A DNA stretch of 64,000 nt from Paenibacillus larvae subsp. larvae. GTDB taxonomy: Bacteria > Bacillota > Bacilli > Paenibacillales > NBRC-103111. A program made the translations under genes and the position numbers. Shown one piece after another: positions 19,538 through 29,062 of this stretch (the stretch's first letter is position 1; each line of letters opens with the position of its first letter). The DNA lies in contig NZ_CP019687.1 of assembly GCF_002003265.1 (NCBI RefSeq), forward strand, positions 868,001 to 932,000. The letters run 5' to 3'. The notes beneath the pieces were generated by a model, which saw only the letters and a list, made by a program, of their open reading frames with translations, was not told where the DNA came from and did no database searches.

Positions 19538-20048
19538 TTATGGATGGTATGGAAATACAAATAGTAAATAAAAGGAGAGCAGTAAGTTAGGCAGCCAGAT
19601 GGAACAAAAGGAATTTATAAAGTTGGATAACTTGATTTGTGAAGTGGATGCTGCCAATATGTACATGGCCATAATGAGATTCAACAGGCAGAACAGTCGC
19701 ATTACCCGGGATGTTGGCTTTGTTCGAACGGCATAAAAGCCTATGCCAAGGAGTGTTAGCTCCATCATGAGTTTTTGTACACATCATGCCGGTTTGAATG
19801 GACAGGTTTATGTACTTGCCGGCCAACCTGTTTCTTAACGATCATTTGATACCCCACAAGTCCCCCTTTTTATCGGGAATAACCTGAGTCACGATCCAGC
19901 CGCTACGTTGGTCTTGCTTTACCGCAATCCCGATGAAGGATTCCAGAAAGGAAGCAATATGAATATATACGGCGATCCCGATAAAACACAGTATAGCGAA
20001 ATAAATAGAACGGTTCGTGTATGGTCCGGCAGTGTATAAATCCTTCAT
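19538..20048 (-). pseudogene. N-terminal relic of a ComP-like sensor kinase
   Basis: The start ATG 20048 opens a frame with a membrane helix followed by SGWIVTQVIPDKKGDLWGIK, which resembles the PDZ-like ectodomain of ComP-type kinases, then stops at 19842. In shifted frames two more hydrophobic stretches follow (LLGIGFYAVRTKPTSRVMRL; ILAASTSQIKLSNFI; LLLSFYLLFVFPY), like the multi-helix region of such kinases. No kinase core is present. The family is inferred; a comQ/comX or comA gene is not seen. Confidence 0.42.
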
Positions 20049-20189
20049 GATTATGAATCGCCTGACCTGATTATAACATCATTGTTCCATGCAAAGGCAA
20101 GCTTTACGGGTTCAGGCGTGCCTAGTGCTTTTCAAATCTTATTTCGGGATAGCGTTCCACGATCTTGTCCAAGGCATCGGAATTATCAC

Positions 20190-20362
20190 CTTGCCGGGAG
20201 CGAGAATGCATGCTCCAAACCTGAAGCTAATTCTTTGGGATTTGCGGTGTATGGAGCTGTCGGCTCATCACTTCCGGTCTTAGCAGGGTACCAAAGCTGA
20301 ACCATCAGTTCCCGGTGACCTCCGGGGTCTTCGGTATATTTCTCCAGTCGCTCAGAATCAGT
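20190..20362 (-). pseudogene. Relic of a PAF-acetylhydrolase-like serine hydrolase
   Basis: The minus strand reads RELMVQLWYPAKTGSDEPTA followed by PYTANPKELASGLEHAF, matching the conserved N-terminal strand of platelet-activating-factor acetylhydrolase-like hydrolases (RELMVQ-W-YPA, APY). The catalytic Ser, Asp and His regions are absent. Stop codon after LPAR. Confidence 0.45.
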
Positions 20363-21154
20363 GAAAATACTCTGAAATTAACCGAGCAGACAATGATTTT
20401 CGTCATCAAAATTTTCCAATACTTTTTGAATGCGAACGTCTATAAGCTTAATGTCCTCTTTCAAATTTATCAGCATAGGTGAAACATCACAGTCACTGTT
20501 TGGTTTCGTCATTCTCTGGATTACACCCCATTTTTGTAAGGAATCGTGCTTATTATTCCCAAAATCAGGTATTCAAACTCCATTCATACGAACCAGTCAT
20601 TTGGCTGGTTTTATATGTTTTCTTGATAAACTGATTGGCACACTTTAGGGATCATTCTTTCATCTGAGTGAAAAGTATAAGCTTTTTTAGACATTTTTAA
20701 AGTTATATTTAAAGTGTAATCGAAAGGAGGATAGAGGGTCCTAAAACTGACAATTTGACAAAAATTATAGTATATGAACAACATAATGGTGAAAATCAAA
20801 AATTTAAATTGGGAAAAGTATAACCGACTCTGGCAGTCCTTTTTGATAATCACTCAAATGGCACCAATATTTATTGCTTTAATCAATAGAACTTATTTCG
20901 GCCGCCCGGCAAATGCTGTGGCGGTTTTTTTATTCGAGAAAACGTTCAAGTAAAATATAGCACGCCCCACGACTTCTTGTAAAAAATAAAATGTGAAAGC
21001 TTAATAATTTTTATGAAATTTCTTTTGATGACATGGCTGTTTTCTACGTGACCACAATGTAAGATTGGGTCACTTTAATCAATGGTTGCTTATTCAGATT
21101 TCATAGATAATTGGATTTGATTGAGAAACCGTATAAAAAGAAGGGAGAAAAACA
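20363..21154. other. Gap of ~790 bases with relic DNA and one hairpin
   Basis: No intact gene. AACCAG-TCATTTGG-CTGGTT at 20590-20609 is a terminator-like hairpin whose core recurs at 35033-35050. The last 150 bases are the promoter region of the downstream ABC operon; no operator recognised. Confidence 0.4.
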
Positions 21155-21925
21155 ATGGCAAAACCTGTACTAATTACAAAAGGTGTTAGCAAAGTCTTTG
21201 GTATTAAAAACAATTTGTATACGGCTTTGGACCGTATCGATTTGGAAGTGAATGAAGGGGAATTCGTTGGAATTATGGGACCATCCGGTGCCGGGAAAAC
21301 AACTCTTATGAACATGATTTCCACTATCGACACACCTACTTCCGGGGATATTATCATTGACGGACAAAGTATCGTGAAAATGAAGGAGGAACAGTTAGCT
21401 CTGTTCCGCCGAAACAAGCTGGGTTTTGTTTTCCAGGATTACAACCTGCTTGACTCGCTGACAGTCAGGGAAAACATAGCCCTGCCACTTGCTCTTTCCC
21501 ATGTGAAAGCTGCTGGAATTGATGAGCGGGTAGTCCGCATTGCCAAAAAATTCGGCATTGATCCGATTTTGGATAAATACCCTTACCAAATTTCCGGGGG
21601 TCAGAAACAGCGCTGTGCGGCTTCCCGTGCGTTGGTATCCAATCCGAGCCTGATCCTGGGGGACGAGCCGACAGGCGCTTTGGATTCAAAATCGGCAACC
21701 GACCTGCTGGAAAGTATGAAAGAGATGAACGAAAAAGATCGGGTGACCATTCTTATGGTGACTCATGATGCTTTCGCAGCCAGCTACTGTCAACGAGTTC
21801 TATTTATTAAGGATGGCCGGCTGTTTACGGAACTGCACAGGCAAGACCTGACTCGTAAACAATTTTTTAACGCCATTCTGAACATGCTTTCATCTATCGG
21901 GGGTGGAGTAAGTGACGTTATTTAA
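21155..21925 (+). CDS. BceA-type ABC transporter ATPase
   Basis: 256 residues. Walker A GPSGAGKTTLMN, Q-loop VFQDYNLLDSLTVRENI, signature ISGGQKQRCAASRAL and Walker B LILGDEPTGALDS are all present. Bce-type transporters remove peptide antibiotics such as bacitracin from their lipid targets at the membrane. Start ATG 21155 follows AGAAGGGAG. It overlaps the permease gene by 14 bases, so the pair is coupled. No bceRS-type two-component genes lie beside it, so its regulator must be elsewhere or lost. Confidence 0.9.
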   Translation: MAKPVLITKGVSKVFGIKNNLYTALDRIDLEVNEGEFVGIMGPSGAGKTTLMNMISTIDTPTSGDIIIDGQSIVKMKEEQLALFRRNKLGFVFQDYNLLDSLTVRENIALPLALSHVKAAGIDERVVRIAKKFGIDPILDKYPYQISGGQKQRCAASRALVSNPSLILGDEPTGALDSKSATDLLESMKEMNEKDRVTILMVTHDAFAASYCQRVLFIKDGRLFTELHRQDLTRKQFFNAILNMLSSIGGGVSDVI

Positions 21926-23865
21926 TCTTGCTTTACGTAACATGAAGAGAAATTTTAAAAACTATTCCATCTATTTCTTTTCCATGATCTTTAGTATTGT
22001 GATCTACTATGCCTTTGTAGCGATTAAATTTAATTCTCAAATTCAGCAAGCAGCTGATGGTTCCAAGAAAATATCCGGAGCTCTTACTTTTGCTAGTATA
22101 TTGTTAATCTTGTTCTCTGCTTTGTTCATTATTTATTCCAATGGTTTTTTCACACGGAAACGCAAAAAAGAAGTAGGGCTATACTCGCTTCTGGGTGTGA
22201 GAAAAAGACAAATCGCCAAAATGCTGGCTTATGAGAATCTGTTTATGGGCCTCATAGCCTTGGTGGTTGGTATTGGCATTGGCGCTTTGCTATCCAGTGG
22301 TTTTACTAAGCTATTGCTGGTGCTTATGGATTCAGAAATGGGTGTCCATTTCGAGATTCCAGCGGCAGCCGTTCTCAACACGGCCCTTGTTTTCTTTGTC
22401 ATCATCTTATATACATCTTTTCAAGGATACAGGCTGATTTACCGTTTCAAACTGATTGATCTCTTTAAGGCGGACAGTCAGGGAGAGAAGGTTCCCAAAG
22501 GCTCTTTGGTGATTGCCCTATTATCCGTTATAATGATTGGTTCCGGGTATTATCTGGCTTCTGATTTTGCTCAAGCTGCTAAGAAATTAAATGTGCGGTT
22601 GGATTCTCTTGCTTTGATTATTTTGTTTCTTACCGTTGCCGGAACTTGGCTGCTGTTCCATTTCTTTACCGTTATTTTGCTCAGGATCAGACGCAAAAAT
22701 AAAAACAGTTTTTACAACGGAATGAATTTGGTGAGTACATCCCAACTCCTCTACCGGATTAAAGGAAATGCTACCACACTGGCCACCATCGCTATCCTCA
22801 GCGCAGTTACGCTTGTGGCTGTTGGGACTTCGGTTTCGCTTTACTTTAATGTTGGGAAGCAAACGGAAATGAGATATCCATACAGTTATACTTACGAAGT
22901 GACCTCCCCTGAAGTGAATAAGAAAGTGGATCAGGCTCTAAATGAATTCAAAGGAGATCATCCTGTTGAAAAGGATCTTACGATAAAAACTCTTCAGGTC
23001 AAGGGGGGGAGTACATGACGAGGACAAAAAAATTAATGTGTCAAAAAAACTGGATGACAAAAATAAGCCAACAATTATAGCGTTTAGTGAATTTAAAAAA
23101 TGGGCTCACGCTTTTGGAAGGAATGTAGAACCAAAACTGGGGATCGGAGAAGCTATTAAGTATGATCCAAATGCTTCTTTAAGTAAGAAATTGGGCTTCG
23201 AAGAGAAGCAAAAAACATTTTCCTTAGTTGCGGGAAAAGAAACCGTTAATTTGAAGATTATTAAAAGTGAAGAATACTCATTAAAAAATAATTTTACTAT
23301 CGACGCGGTTGTTGTACCTGATCAAATTTATCAAAAAGCTTTACAGGCAAATCCTGTCCAAAAGGAGACAGAAATCCGTTTAATCAATGTAAAGGATCAG
23401 AATAGCAGTAAGGAATTAACCGCAGCTATTGATAAAGCTACGAACGGGGAAGACGAAAATTACTATAATCCTTACCGGTCCGGAATGGAGGACATGGGTA
23501 TTATGATCTTCGTGGGGACGTTTGTCGGACTTGTTTTCCTGATTGCCACAGGCTCTATTATTTACTTCAAACAATTGTCTGAAGCCAATGCGGATAAAGC
23601 CAAGTATAACATTTTACGCAAAGTAGGTGTAACCCCGAAGGAAATGAAGAAGGGGATTGGCAAGCAAATTGCTTTTATCTTCGTAGCACCTCTGATTGTA
23701 GGAATCTTGCACAGTATCTTTGCCCTCAACACGGTAACCCTTATTTTTGAAGTCTCTGACAAGCTTCCGCTAGTAATGAGCATGGTGGCATATGTGCTTA
23801 TCTATGTTGGTTACTACTTTCTGACAGTCCGTTCTTACTGCAATATTGTAAGAAAAAGTGTATAG
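21912..23865 (+). pseudogene. BceB-type permease, frameshifted
   Basis: The N-terminal 368 residues hold six helices in the BceB pattern (first helix after NLALRNMKRNFKNYSIYFFS, then FFTRKRKKEVGLYSLLGVRKRQIAKM) and the start of the large ectodomain. The rest of the ectodomain and the last helices are in another frame (23038-23865, hallmark ILRKVGVTPKEMKKGIGKQI). The break is at a run of seven G at 22999-23009; six G would give KGGVHDEDKKINVSKK and one protein of about 650 residues, normal for BceB. Start is GTG 21912 or a nearby codon inside the ATPase gene. All else is well kept, so the lesion is recent or an assembly error. Confidence 0.87.
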
Positions 23866-23874
23866 ATGAAGGAT

Positions 23875-23929
23875 AAGGGACCTATTTCAAAAGTCATCAA
23901 GGATGATAATTGGATAGTCCCTTATTTTT
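23875..23929 (+). terminator. Terminator after bceAB
   Basis: AAGGGAC at 23875 pairs with GTCCCTT at 23917, with further pairing inside, followed by ATTTTTA. Confidence 0.6.
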
Positions 23930-24222
23930 AAAACATCGCAAAATGAAAAAATAAGCTTAAATAAAAAAAAGCAGATATGATAAAAATGTAATGTTTAGCG
24001 GCGTGGGCGGTTGGCTCTGACTTAAGTGAAAACCAAATATTAAACAGAACCTATTGAACCTATGCTATTATCAAATAAACGAAGAGAATGTCATTTTATG
24101 ATGATGAATGCAAGGATAGTTTAAAAAAAGGGCCTATTTATGGTTCTGCTCACTGGTATTTCTGCTGTCGATTTCAGAAGGTTTATTTGATAAAAAGTAT
24201 CATTTTGGATACAATCCCTTTT
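23930..24222. other. Gap, no gene seen
   Basis: AT-rich spacer between two convergent genes; nothing recognisable. Confidence 0.35.
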
Positions 24223-24999
24223 TCATGATTGACCAAGCTTGTTTACGAATTTCTCAATCAATTCATTTAATAGAACAGGTACTTTCGTTGGAATTCTATG
24301 GTTAGCTTTTGAAATGAAAACCAGTTCACTATTTGGCAACCGGTCATATAAAATTTTCGCATAGGGGTGGAAATGCCTGTCTTTCTCACCGTAAATCAGC
24401 AGAACAGGAAGGCGGATTTCCTGAAGCCGTGAGGTACAATTACAGGTTAAGCTGTACCGGTAATACTGTTCTATGTTTCGGGCATTTCCTTTTCTTGCAT
24501 CCTTGTATAATTTGCGGAACAAAGAGAGCTTGTTAGTTTGTCCCCAGGCTGTAGAAAATGCGAGTGTGTTTACGGCTCCGATTTTGGCGAGGCCGGCGCC
24601 TACGGATATCAAGTTTTTTAACCTCCAATCATTCACTTCCGACATTCCTCCGATAACCACACCTCCCCAAGCCCGATCAGGATAGTTCAGAAGAAATTCA
24701 AGTACAATGGTACCCCCGGTAGAATAACCGCATAAGAAACATTTATTGATACCAAGACGGTCTATCAGCTGCACGATATCTTCCGCTATTAGCGGATAAG
24801 TAATCGGCTGTGCGGAAGGCTGGCTTTTCCCGTGTCCCCTTATGTCAAAAGCAATAGTTCGAAAAGATGGGGACAGTTCCTGGATTTGATAGGTGAAATT
24901 CAAGCTTGTAAGTACTGGAGGATGAATGAAGAGAACGGCAGTCCCTTCTCCACGATCTATATAATTCATCGAATGTCCGTTTATATTTACGATAGTCAT
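24223..24999 (-). CDS. Alpha/beta-fold hydrolase
   Basis: 258 residues from ATG 24999 (GGAG upstream); a longer in-frame version starting at 25065 lacks a site and a family counterpart. The fold is typical: oxyanion region FIHPP, FDIRGHGKS, nucleophile elbow GYSTGG, the acid in LLIYGEKDRHF and the catalytic His in KANHRIP. Esterase, lactonase or haloperoxidase-like activity is possible; the substrate is unknown. No partner genes. Confidence 0.85.
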   Translation of the reverse strand: MTIVNINGHSMNYIDRGEGTAVLFIHPPVLTSLNFTYQIQELSPSFRTIAFDIRGHGKSQPSAQPITYPLIAEDIVQLIDRLGINKCFLCGYSTGGTIVLEFLLNYPDRAWGGVVIGGMSEVNDWRLKNLISVGAGLAKIGAVNTLAFSTAWGQTNKLSLFRKLYKDARKGNARNIEQYYRYSLTCNCTSRLQEIRLPVLLIYGEKDRHFHPYAKILYDRLPNSELVFISKANHRIPTKVPVLLNELIEKFVNKLGQS

Positions 25000-25236
25000 T
25001 TTGTTGTAAACTCCATGTTTTATTATCTGTAGGTTGTTTTTTAAATTACGATTTAGAATATCCAAATAAAAAAAATAAATTCAATAAATGGATATCACCG
25101 TCGTTTGAAAAGAAAAATCGGGCAAAACAGAATTGGACATATCGGGCAGTTTCTCGGGATGAGCTGGGTTTATTGGGAAGGCAGGGATGTACCGGAAGAT
25201 AGCGGGCTTTCAAATTCCGTTTTTGAGTTTTCTAAT

Positions 25237-25267
25237 AAAAAAACGAGCGCCTTGAGCCAAGGCGCTC
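25237..25267 (-). terminator. Terminator of the yjcZ-like gene
   Basis: Perfect 10-bp stem GAGCGCCTTG / CAAGGCGCTC with a three-base loop, followed on the minus strand by seven T. It lies 13 bases after the small gene's stop. Confidence 0.9.
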
Positions 25268-25279
25268 CTGCGAATTCAA

Positions 25280-25381
25280 TTAATAAAGAAAAGAACGGGA
25301 GATAATAACCAGCAGAATGAAGAGAACCAGAATAGTACCCGTGCTAGTAAACAAGCCGTAACCTCCACAGCTGTAACCCAT
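25280..25381 (-). CDS. YjcZ-family sporulation peptide, copy 1
   Basis: A 33-residue peptide: a Gly/Tyr-rich head (MGYSCGGYGLF) and one membrane helix (TILVLFILLVIISRSFLY). This is the layout of the YjcZ/YqfX-like small spore proteins of Bacilli, whose exact role is unknown. AAAGGAG precedes ATG 25381 by eight bases and a strong terminator follows, so it is a real gene despite its size. A near-identical copy, with the same last 17 residues bar one, is at 34487. Confidence 0.85.
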   Translation of the reverse strand: MGYSCGGYGLFTSTGTILVLFILLVIISRSFLY

Positions 25382-25640
25382 TTTTATCCAACTCCTTTTC
25401 ATTAAGAATAAGCTTTACACTATATAGTATGAGGGAATATCAAATTGAGATTGTGCAGATGTTCCTGTTATAGTTGCATCATTTTGAGGTCTATAAATTA
25501 GGTATTCAATTCAGTAACAAGAGCGGACTGTATTTCATAAAGTGAATTATCTTTTACTGAGGAGGATTGTCGAAGAGTTGACCGATTTAACTGGCATGAC
25601 TTAAATGATCTTCTTAAGTTCCTAGTGAACTGCAAGATCA

Positions 25641-27018
25641 AGTCCAAATTTGTGTGTAAATTCCCTCAGCTAGACTGTGCTACATAATGCGAGTCACTTT
25701 GGCATCGGACTTTGGCCGATCCTTCCGCCATTCCATGTACTCGGTCATGTCGAGATATTTCTTGCCGGCTGCCCATTTTTCATCCTGTTCCATCAATAGA
25801 GCACCAATAAGACGAATCACGGATTCACGGTTTGGGAAGATGCGAATGACACGTTCCCGGCGTCTAACCTCTTCGTTGAGACGCTCAACGCTATTTGTCG
25901 TGCGCAGCCGTTTTCGGTAACGCTCTGGCAGCATTAAGACGGCGGTAGCATCGTCAAATCCGCTTTCCAGCACGCCCATCGCCTTACCCGCCTTATCTTC
26001 ATAAGCCGCTAAGGTCTGTTTTAATAAAAACCTTGCCGTTCCAGTATCAGGAGCATCTAGAATCGACCGTAGACGGCCATGGATCTCATCCTTCAAGGCT
26101 TTGGGTGAGGCTTCTAATACATTTCGCGTGAAGTGAGTCTGGCATCGCTGCCATGTTACCCCTTGCAGCTGCTGCCGTACCGCGCGTACAAGGCCGCCAT
26201 GATCGTCGGAGGTAATGAGATCCACACCTCGTAATCCACGTCCTTTTAGAGAGCTGAAAAACTCACTCCAGCTTGCTTCAGATTCTGTGTCACCCAGCAT
26301 CAGGCCAAGGACTTCACGATAGCCCTCGGTGTTTACACCAATGGCAATCATGATGCCTCGTGAGCGTACACGACCGTCTTCACGGACCTTGAGATACATC
26401 GCATCTACGAGAACAAACGGAAAGAGGCTGTCTGCCAGGCTTCGATTATTCCAAGCAGTTACGATGGGATCCAGCCGCTTACAAAGGTCTGAAACAGTGG
26501 ATTTAGAAAACTCGGTTCCGCAGAGTTCTTCGGTTACTTGCGAGACTTTACGCGTAGAGACGCCGTTTACGACCATTTCCATCATCGCTAAGATTAACGC
26601 TTGTTCACTTCTCTGGTAACGACTAAAGAGCTCTGTCGTGAACTTCCCGCCACGGATGCGCGGAACACTTAGTGTAATGGTTCCCACCCGCGTATGCAGC
26701 CCATGTGGATACGATCCATTCCGGTACGCTTTTCGATTCTCTGTTCGTTCATAACGATCTGCTTCCACTTGTTCACTCACCTGTGCTTGTAAGACTTGGT
26801 TCAGTACAGACTCGAGCAGCTTGGCTACACCCGCATCCTGAGAATTTCCCAAAAATAGTTGATGCAAAAGCTGCGAATCTACGTTAATCTGGTATTGAGC
26901 CATTTCATAACACCTCGTATATTTAGAATTTTGTGTCCCAACATTATTCTAACTGAGGGCTATGAATATGGCTCCTTTCATTTTTTGGAACCTAGCTTTT
27001 TACACAATTATACGGACT
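25641..27018. mobile_element. IS256-family insertion sequence
   Basis: Contains a single intact transposase gene. The ends carry related inverted sequences: AGTCCAAATTTGTGTGTAAA on the left, and AGTCCGTATAATTGTGTAAA reading inward from the right, sharing AGTCC, TTGTGT and TAAA. Exact ends are uncertain and no clear target duplication was found. Confidence 0.7.
25680..26903 (-). CDS. IS256-family transposase
   Basis: 407 residues, full length for the family (mutator-like DDE transposase). Recognisable segments are RKAYRNGSYPHGLHTRVGTI, VDAMYLKVREDGRV with the first Asp, DLITSDDHGGLV with the second Asp, and RTTNSVERLNEEVRRRERVI with the catalytic Glu. Frame unbroken, start ATG 26903. The element sits directly upstream of the prophage lysis genes and may have cut them off from their former phage promoter. 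Confidence 0.95.
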   Translation of the reverse strand: MAQYQINVDSQLLHQLFLGNSQDAGVAKLLESVLNQVLQAQVSEQVEADRYERTENRKAYRNGSYPHGLHTRVGTITLSVPRIRGGKFTTELFSRYQRSEQALILAMMEMVVNGVSTRKVSQVTEELCGTEFSKSTVSDLCKRLDPIVTAWNNRSLADSLFPFVLVDAMYLKVREDGRVRSRGIMIAIGVNTEGYREVLGLMLGDTESEASWSEFFSSLKGRGLRGVDLITSDDHGGLVRAVRQQLQGVTWQRCQTHFTRNVLEASPKALKDEIHGRLRSILDAPDTGTARFLLKQTLAAYEDKAGKAMGVLESGFDDATAVLMLPERYRKRLRTTNSVERLNEEVRRRERVIRIFPNRESVIRLIGALLMEQDEKWAAGKKYLDMTEYMEWRKDRPKSDAKVTRIM

Positions 27019-27056
27019 CAACTGTGTGATGAAAGAATTAACAGGAGGAACCATGA

Positions 27057-27329
27057 ATGGAGGAACAAATTTTTAATACAGCGCTAAATATCGGGATATT
27101 TGGTGCTCTGTTTATCTGGCTGCTTTTTACCACGATGAAAAAGAATGAAGTGCGGGAGAAGGAGTATCAAAAGACCATTAGTGAGAATCAGGAAGTTATC
27201 CGAGAGCAAGCAAAGTCTTTTAGCCTTCTTTCAAGTGATATCGCCGAGATCAAAGGAATTTTAAAAGGAAAACATGAAGAGGAAGTGTTGAATGATGGAA
27301 ATCAGAAAAATGTTAGTAGACCCAAGTAA
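27057..27329 (+). CDS. bhlA: BhlA/UviB-type holin-like protein
   Basis: 90 residues: an N-terminal membrane helix (ALNIGIFGALFIWLLFTTMK), then a charged coiled-coil-like tail (KEYQKTISENQEVIREQAKS) and the frequent SSDIAEIKGIL. This is the BhlA/UviB family, found in the lysis modules of Bacillus and Paenibacillus phages, where it permeabilises the membrane for the endolysin. Start ATG 27057 after AGGAGG. It overlaps the amidase gene by 38 bases. Confidence 0.85.
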   Translation: MEEQIFNTALNIGIFGALFIWLLFTTMKKNEVREKEYQKTISENQEVIREQAKSFSLLSSDIAEIKGILKGKHEEEVLNDGNQKNVSRPK

Positions 27330-27967
27330 ATATGGCATTAAATGTCCGAATAAAGTGGCACCGAAATATATCACCTATCATAATACGGCTAATGATGCTT
27401 CCGCAGAAAATGAGATCCGTTATATGATCCGGAATAATAACGAGGTTTCGTTCCACGTTGCTGTGGACGATAAAGAAGCTGTTCAGGGCATTCCTTTTGA
27501 TCGAAATGCCTGGCATCGGAGACGGGAACGGAACAGGAAACCGTCAGTCCATCGGCGTAGAAATTTGTTATTCCAAGTCCGGCGGTAACCGATATTATAA
27601 GGACGAGGACAATGCGGCTATTGTCATTGCCAAGCTTATGACACAGTTTTGTATTCCTATTGAAAATGTGGTCCCACACCAGCACTGGAGTGGTAAATAC
27701 TGCCCGCACAGAATGTTAGATGAGGGAAGTGTGCCAAGCTTTATAGAGCGAATTAAACAAGCATACAGCGAAGGAGAGGAAGAAGACATGAATAGAACAT
27801 TACAGTTGGAAGACTGGCAATGGAAACAGCTCTATGACAACATGGGGAAAGCCTGGAACGCGGGGAAGTTTACTGATTGGGGTTGGATGGTGAAAATAGA
27901 AAACCGTCGTCTTACCGTTGACGAGCTGGCATGGCTGAATAACCACATTTTGGCGAGCAGCCTTTAG
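27292..27967 (+). pseudogene. Phage N-acetylmuramoyl-L-alanine amidase (endolysin), frameshifted
   Basis: Amidase_2 (PGRP-like zinc amidase) that cuts the MurNAc-L-Ala bond of peptidoglycan. The first frame holds KYITYHNTANDASAENEIRY with the first zinc His, and VSFHVAVDD. The second holds GNRQSIGVEICYSKSGG, then HQHWSGKYCPHRM with the His, Lys and Cys of the metal/catalytic site, and a C-terminal wall-binding part (LEDWQWKQLYDNMGKAWNAG). The frames meet near 27520: two bases are missing between TGGCAT and GGAGAC, where WHCGDGNGTGNR is expected. This lesion is not in a homopolymer, so decay of the prophage is likely. Confidence 0.87.
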
Positions 27968-27976
27968 GAGGACGCT

Positions 27977-28219
27977 ATGAATATAGAAATCACAGATGTT
28001 GTCATTGTTGCTGTAATAGTCGGTCTTGTTGAAATGGTGAAAGGAATCGGACTGCCGGTTCGTCTGGCACCCGTTCTATCTGTTATTTTGGGTATCGTAG
28101 CAGGTGTTGTATACCTGGCTCCGTGGGATCTTAAAACGGGCATTATGTACGGTATTATCTCCGGTCTTACTTCATGCGGCCTGTATAGTGCTGGTAAGAG
28201 TGCAGTAAAGAAAGAATAA
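27977..28219 (+). CDS. Phage holin
   Basis: 80 residues with two hydrophobic helices (VVIVAVIVGLVEMVKGIGL; LAPVLSVILGIVAGVVYLA) and a short charged C-terminus (SAGKSAVKKE). Holins gather in the membrane and open it to release the endolysin. It starts nine bases after the endolysin stop with AGGAGG upstream, so it is the third gene of the lysis operon. Confidence 0.82.
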   Translation: MNIEITDVVIVAVIVGLVEMVKGIGLPVRLAPVLSVILGIVAGVVYLAPWDLKTGIMYGIISGLTSCGLYSAGKSAVKKE

Positions 28220-28260
28220 TAACAATTGACCCACGGTGTGTGGAAGTACCACCATAGAAA

Positions 28261-28296
28261 GGGCCTTTGAGGAAGCACCTCAAGGCCCTATTCTTT
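28261..28296. terminator. Terminator of the lysis operon
   Basis: GGGCCTTTGAGG / CCTCAAGGCCC hairpin with a five-base loop, followed by ATTCTTTT. It separates the lysis genes from the convergent minus-strand pair. Confidence 0.82.
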
Positions 28297-28326
28297 TGAT
28301 ACGGATCTGGATTAACTAAAGTGATG

Positions 28327-28545
28327 CTATTTCTTTAATTTCTCTATATCATTTACGATTTTTTTTCTTGTTATAAAGTAGATAGCTATCATACAAACAT
28401 AAAAAGAAGCTGTTACACCAAGGACATCAATCCAATTTGTTTGTTTGTTAAAAATAAAATGGTATAAGACAAAACTAAAAGAAAACGCTAATGGGCATAC
28501 AACAAAGTATATCAATTTAACTTGACGCGTAGGCTCTATTTTCAA
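28327..28545 (-). CDS. Small membrane protein paired with a secreted protein
   Basis: 72 residues from TTG 28545, eight bases after AAGGGGGAA. Two membrane helices (LIYFVVCPLAFSFSFVLYHF and VLGVTASFYVCMIAIYF) and a lysine-rich C-terminal tail (TRKKIVNDIEKLKK). It begins 29 bases inside the end of the upstream gene, so it is translationally coupled. Size, topology and position fit an immunity protein for an exported toxin or bacteriocin, but I do not recognise the family and the role is inferred. Confidence 0.65.
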   Translation of the reverse strand: MKIEPTRQVKLIYFVVCPLAFSFSFVLYHFIFNKQTNWIDVLGVTASFYVCMIAIYFITRKKIVNDIEKLKK

Positions 28546-29062
28546 TTATATGTTCCCCCTTAATTCCCCATATTGCACACTTACCGCTGTACCAAAGCAA
28601 AACTCCTACTAATCCTCCGGCACTGGCTCCAACAAAAAATTTAATCGCAATTTTTGCTGCCTCCTTCCATAACTTTTGTTTTATATATGTCATTATGCCA
28701 GCCTGTACCATTGCTTGAAATGCACTTGCTCCAAAATGATCCAATAAAGCAGACTTCATACATTCCAACCATGCACCACGATGGGTATCCCTCTCCTTTG
28801 CCTCATTTATTTCTTTTTCCAATAAGTTTAGTCCTTGATCTTCGCCATACCGTTCTCTTATTTTGTCGAAATCGAACCCAATTATGTTGCCATATTCATC
28901 TGTTAATACTGCATGTTCACCAATGAATTCAAATGCTTCCTCCATTTGCTTTAGTCGTTGATCGTAATCCATTTCCGTTGCCCCTAGAACAATAGGGGAA
29001 CCTACAGACGAAAAAAACATAATCAAACTAGCAAACACCAAAAAATACTTGACTTTTTTCAT
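28517..29062 (-). CDS. Secreted protein of unknown function, bacteriocin-like layout
   Basis: 181 residues. A signal peptide (about 1-28, ending SPIVLGA) is followed by a charged region (residues 30-90) and a C-terminal hydrophobic, Gly/Ala-rich stretch (KIAIKFFVGASAGGLVGVLL). Two cysteines (LECMKSALLDHFG and WYSGKCAIWG) could form a disulfide. ATG 29062 follows GGGAGG. The gene is divergent from a peptide-sensing regulator 273 bases away and overlaps a small membrane-protein gene, so it may be a quorum-regulated exported effector. No family recognised. Confidence 0.65.
   Translation of the reverse strand: MKKVKYFLVFASLIMFFSSVGSPIVLGATEMDYDQRLKQMEEAFEFIGEHAVLTDEYGNIIGFDFDKIRERYGEDQGLNLLEKEINEAKERDTHRGAWLECMKSALLDHFGASAFQAMVQAGIMTYIKQKLWKEAAKIAIKFFVGASAGGLVGVLLWYSGKCAIWGIKGEHIIENRAYASS

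Noticed and set aside
25620-27025. Target-site duplication around the IS256 element
   Set aside because: No convincing 8-9 bp direct repeat could be found at the proposed ends.
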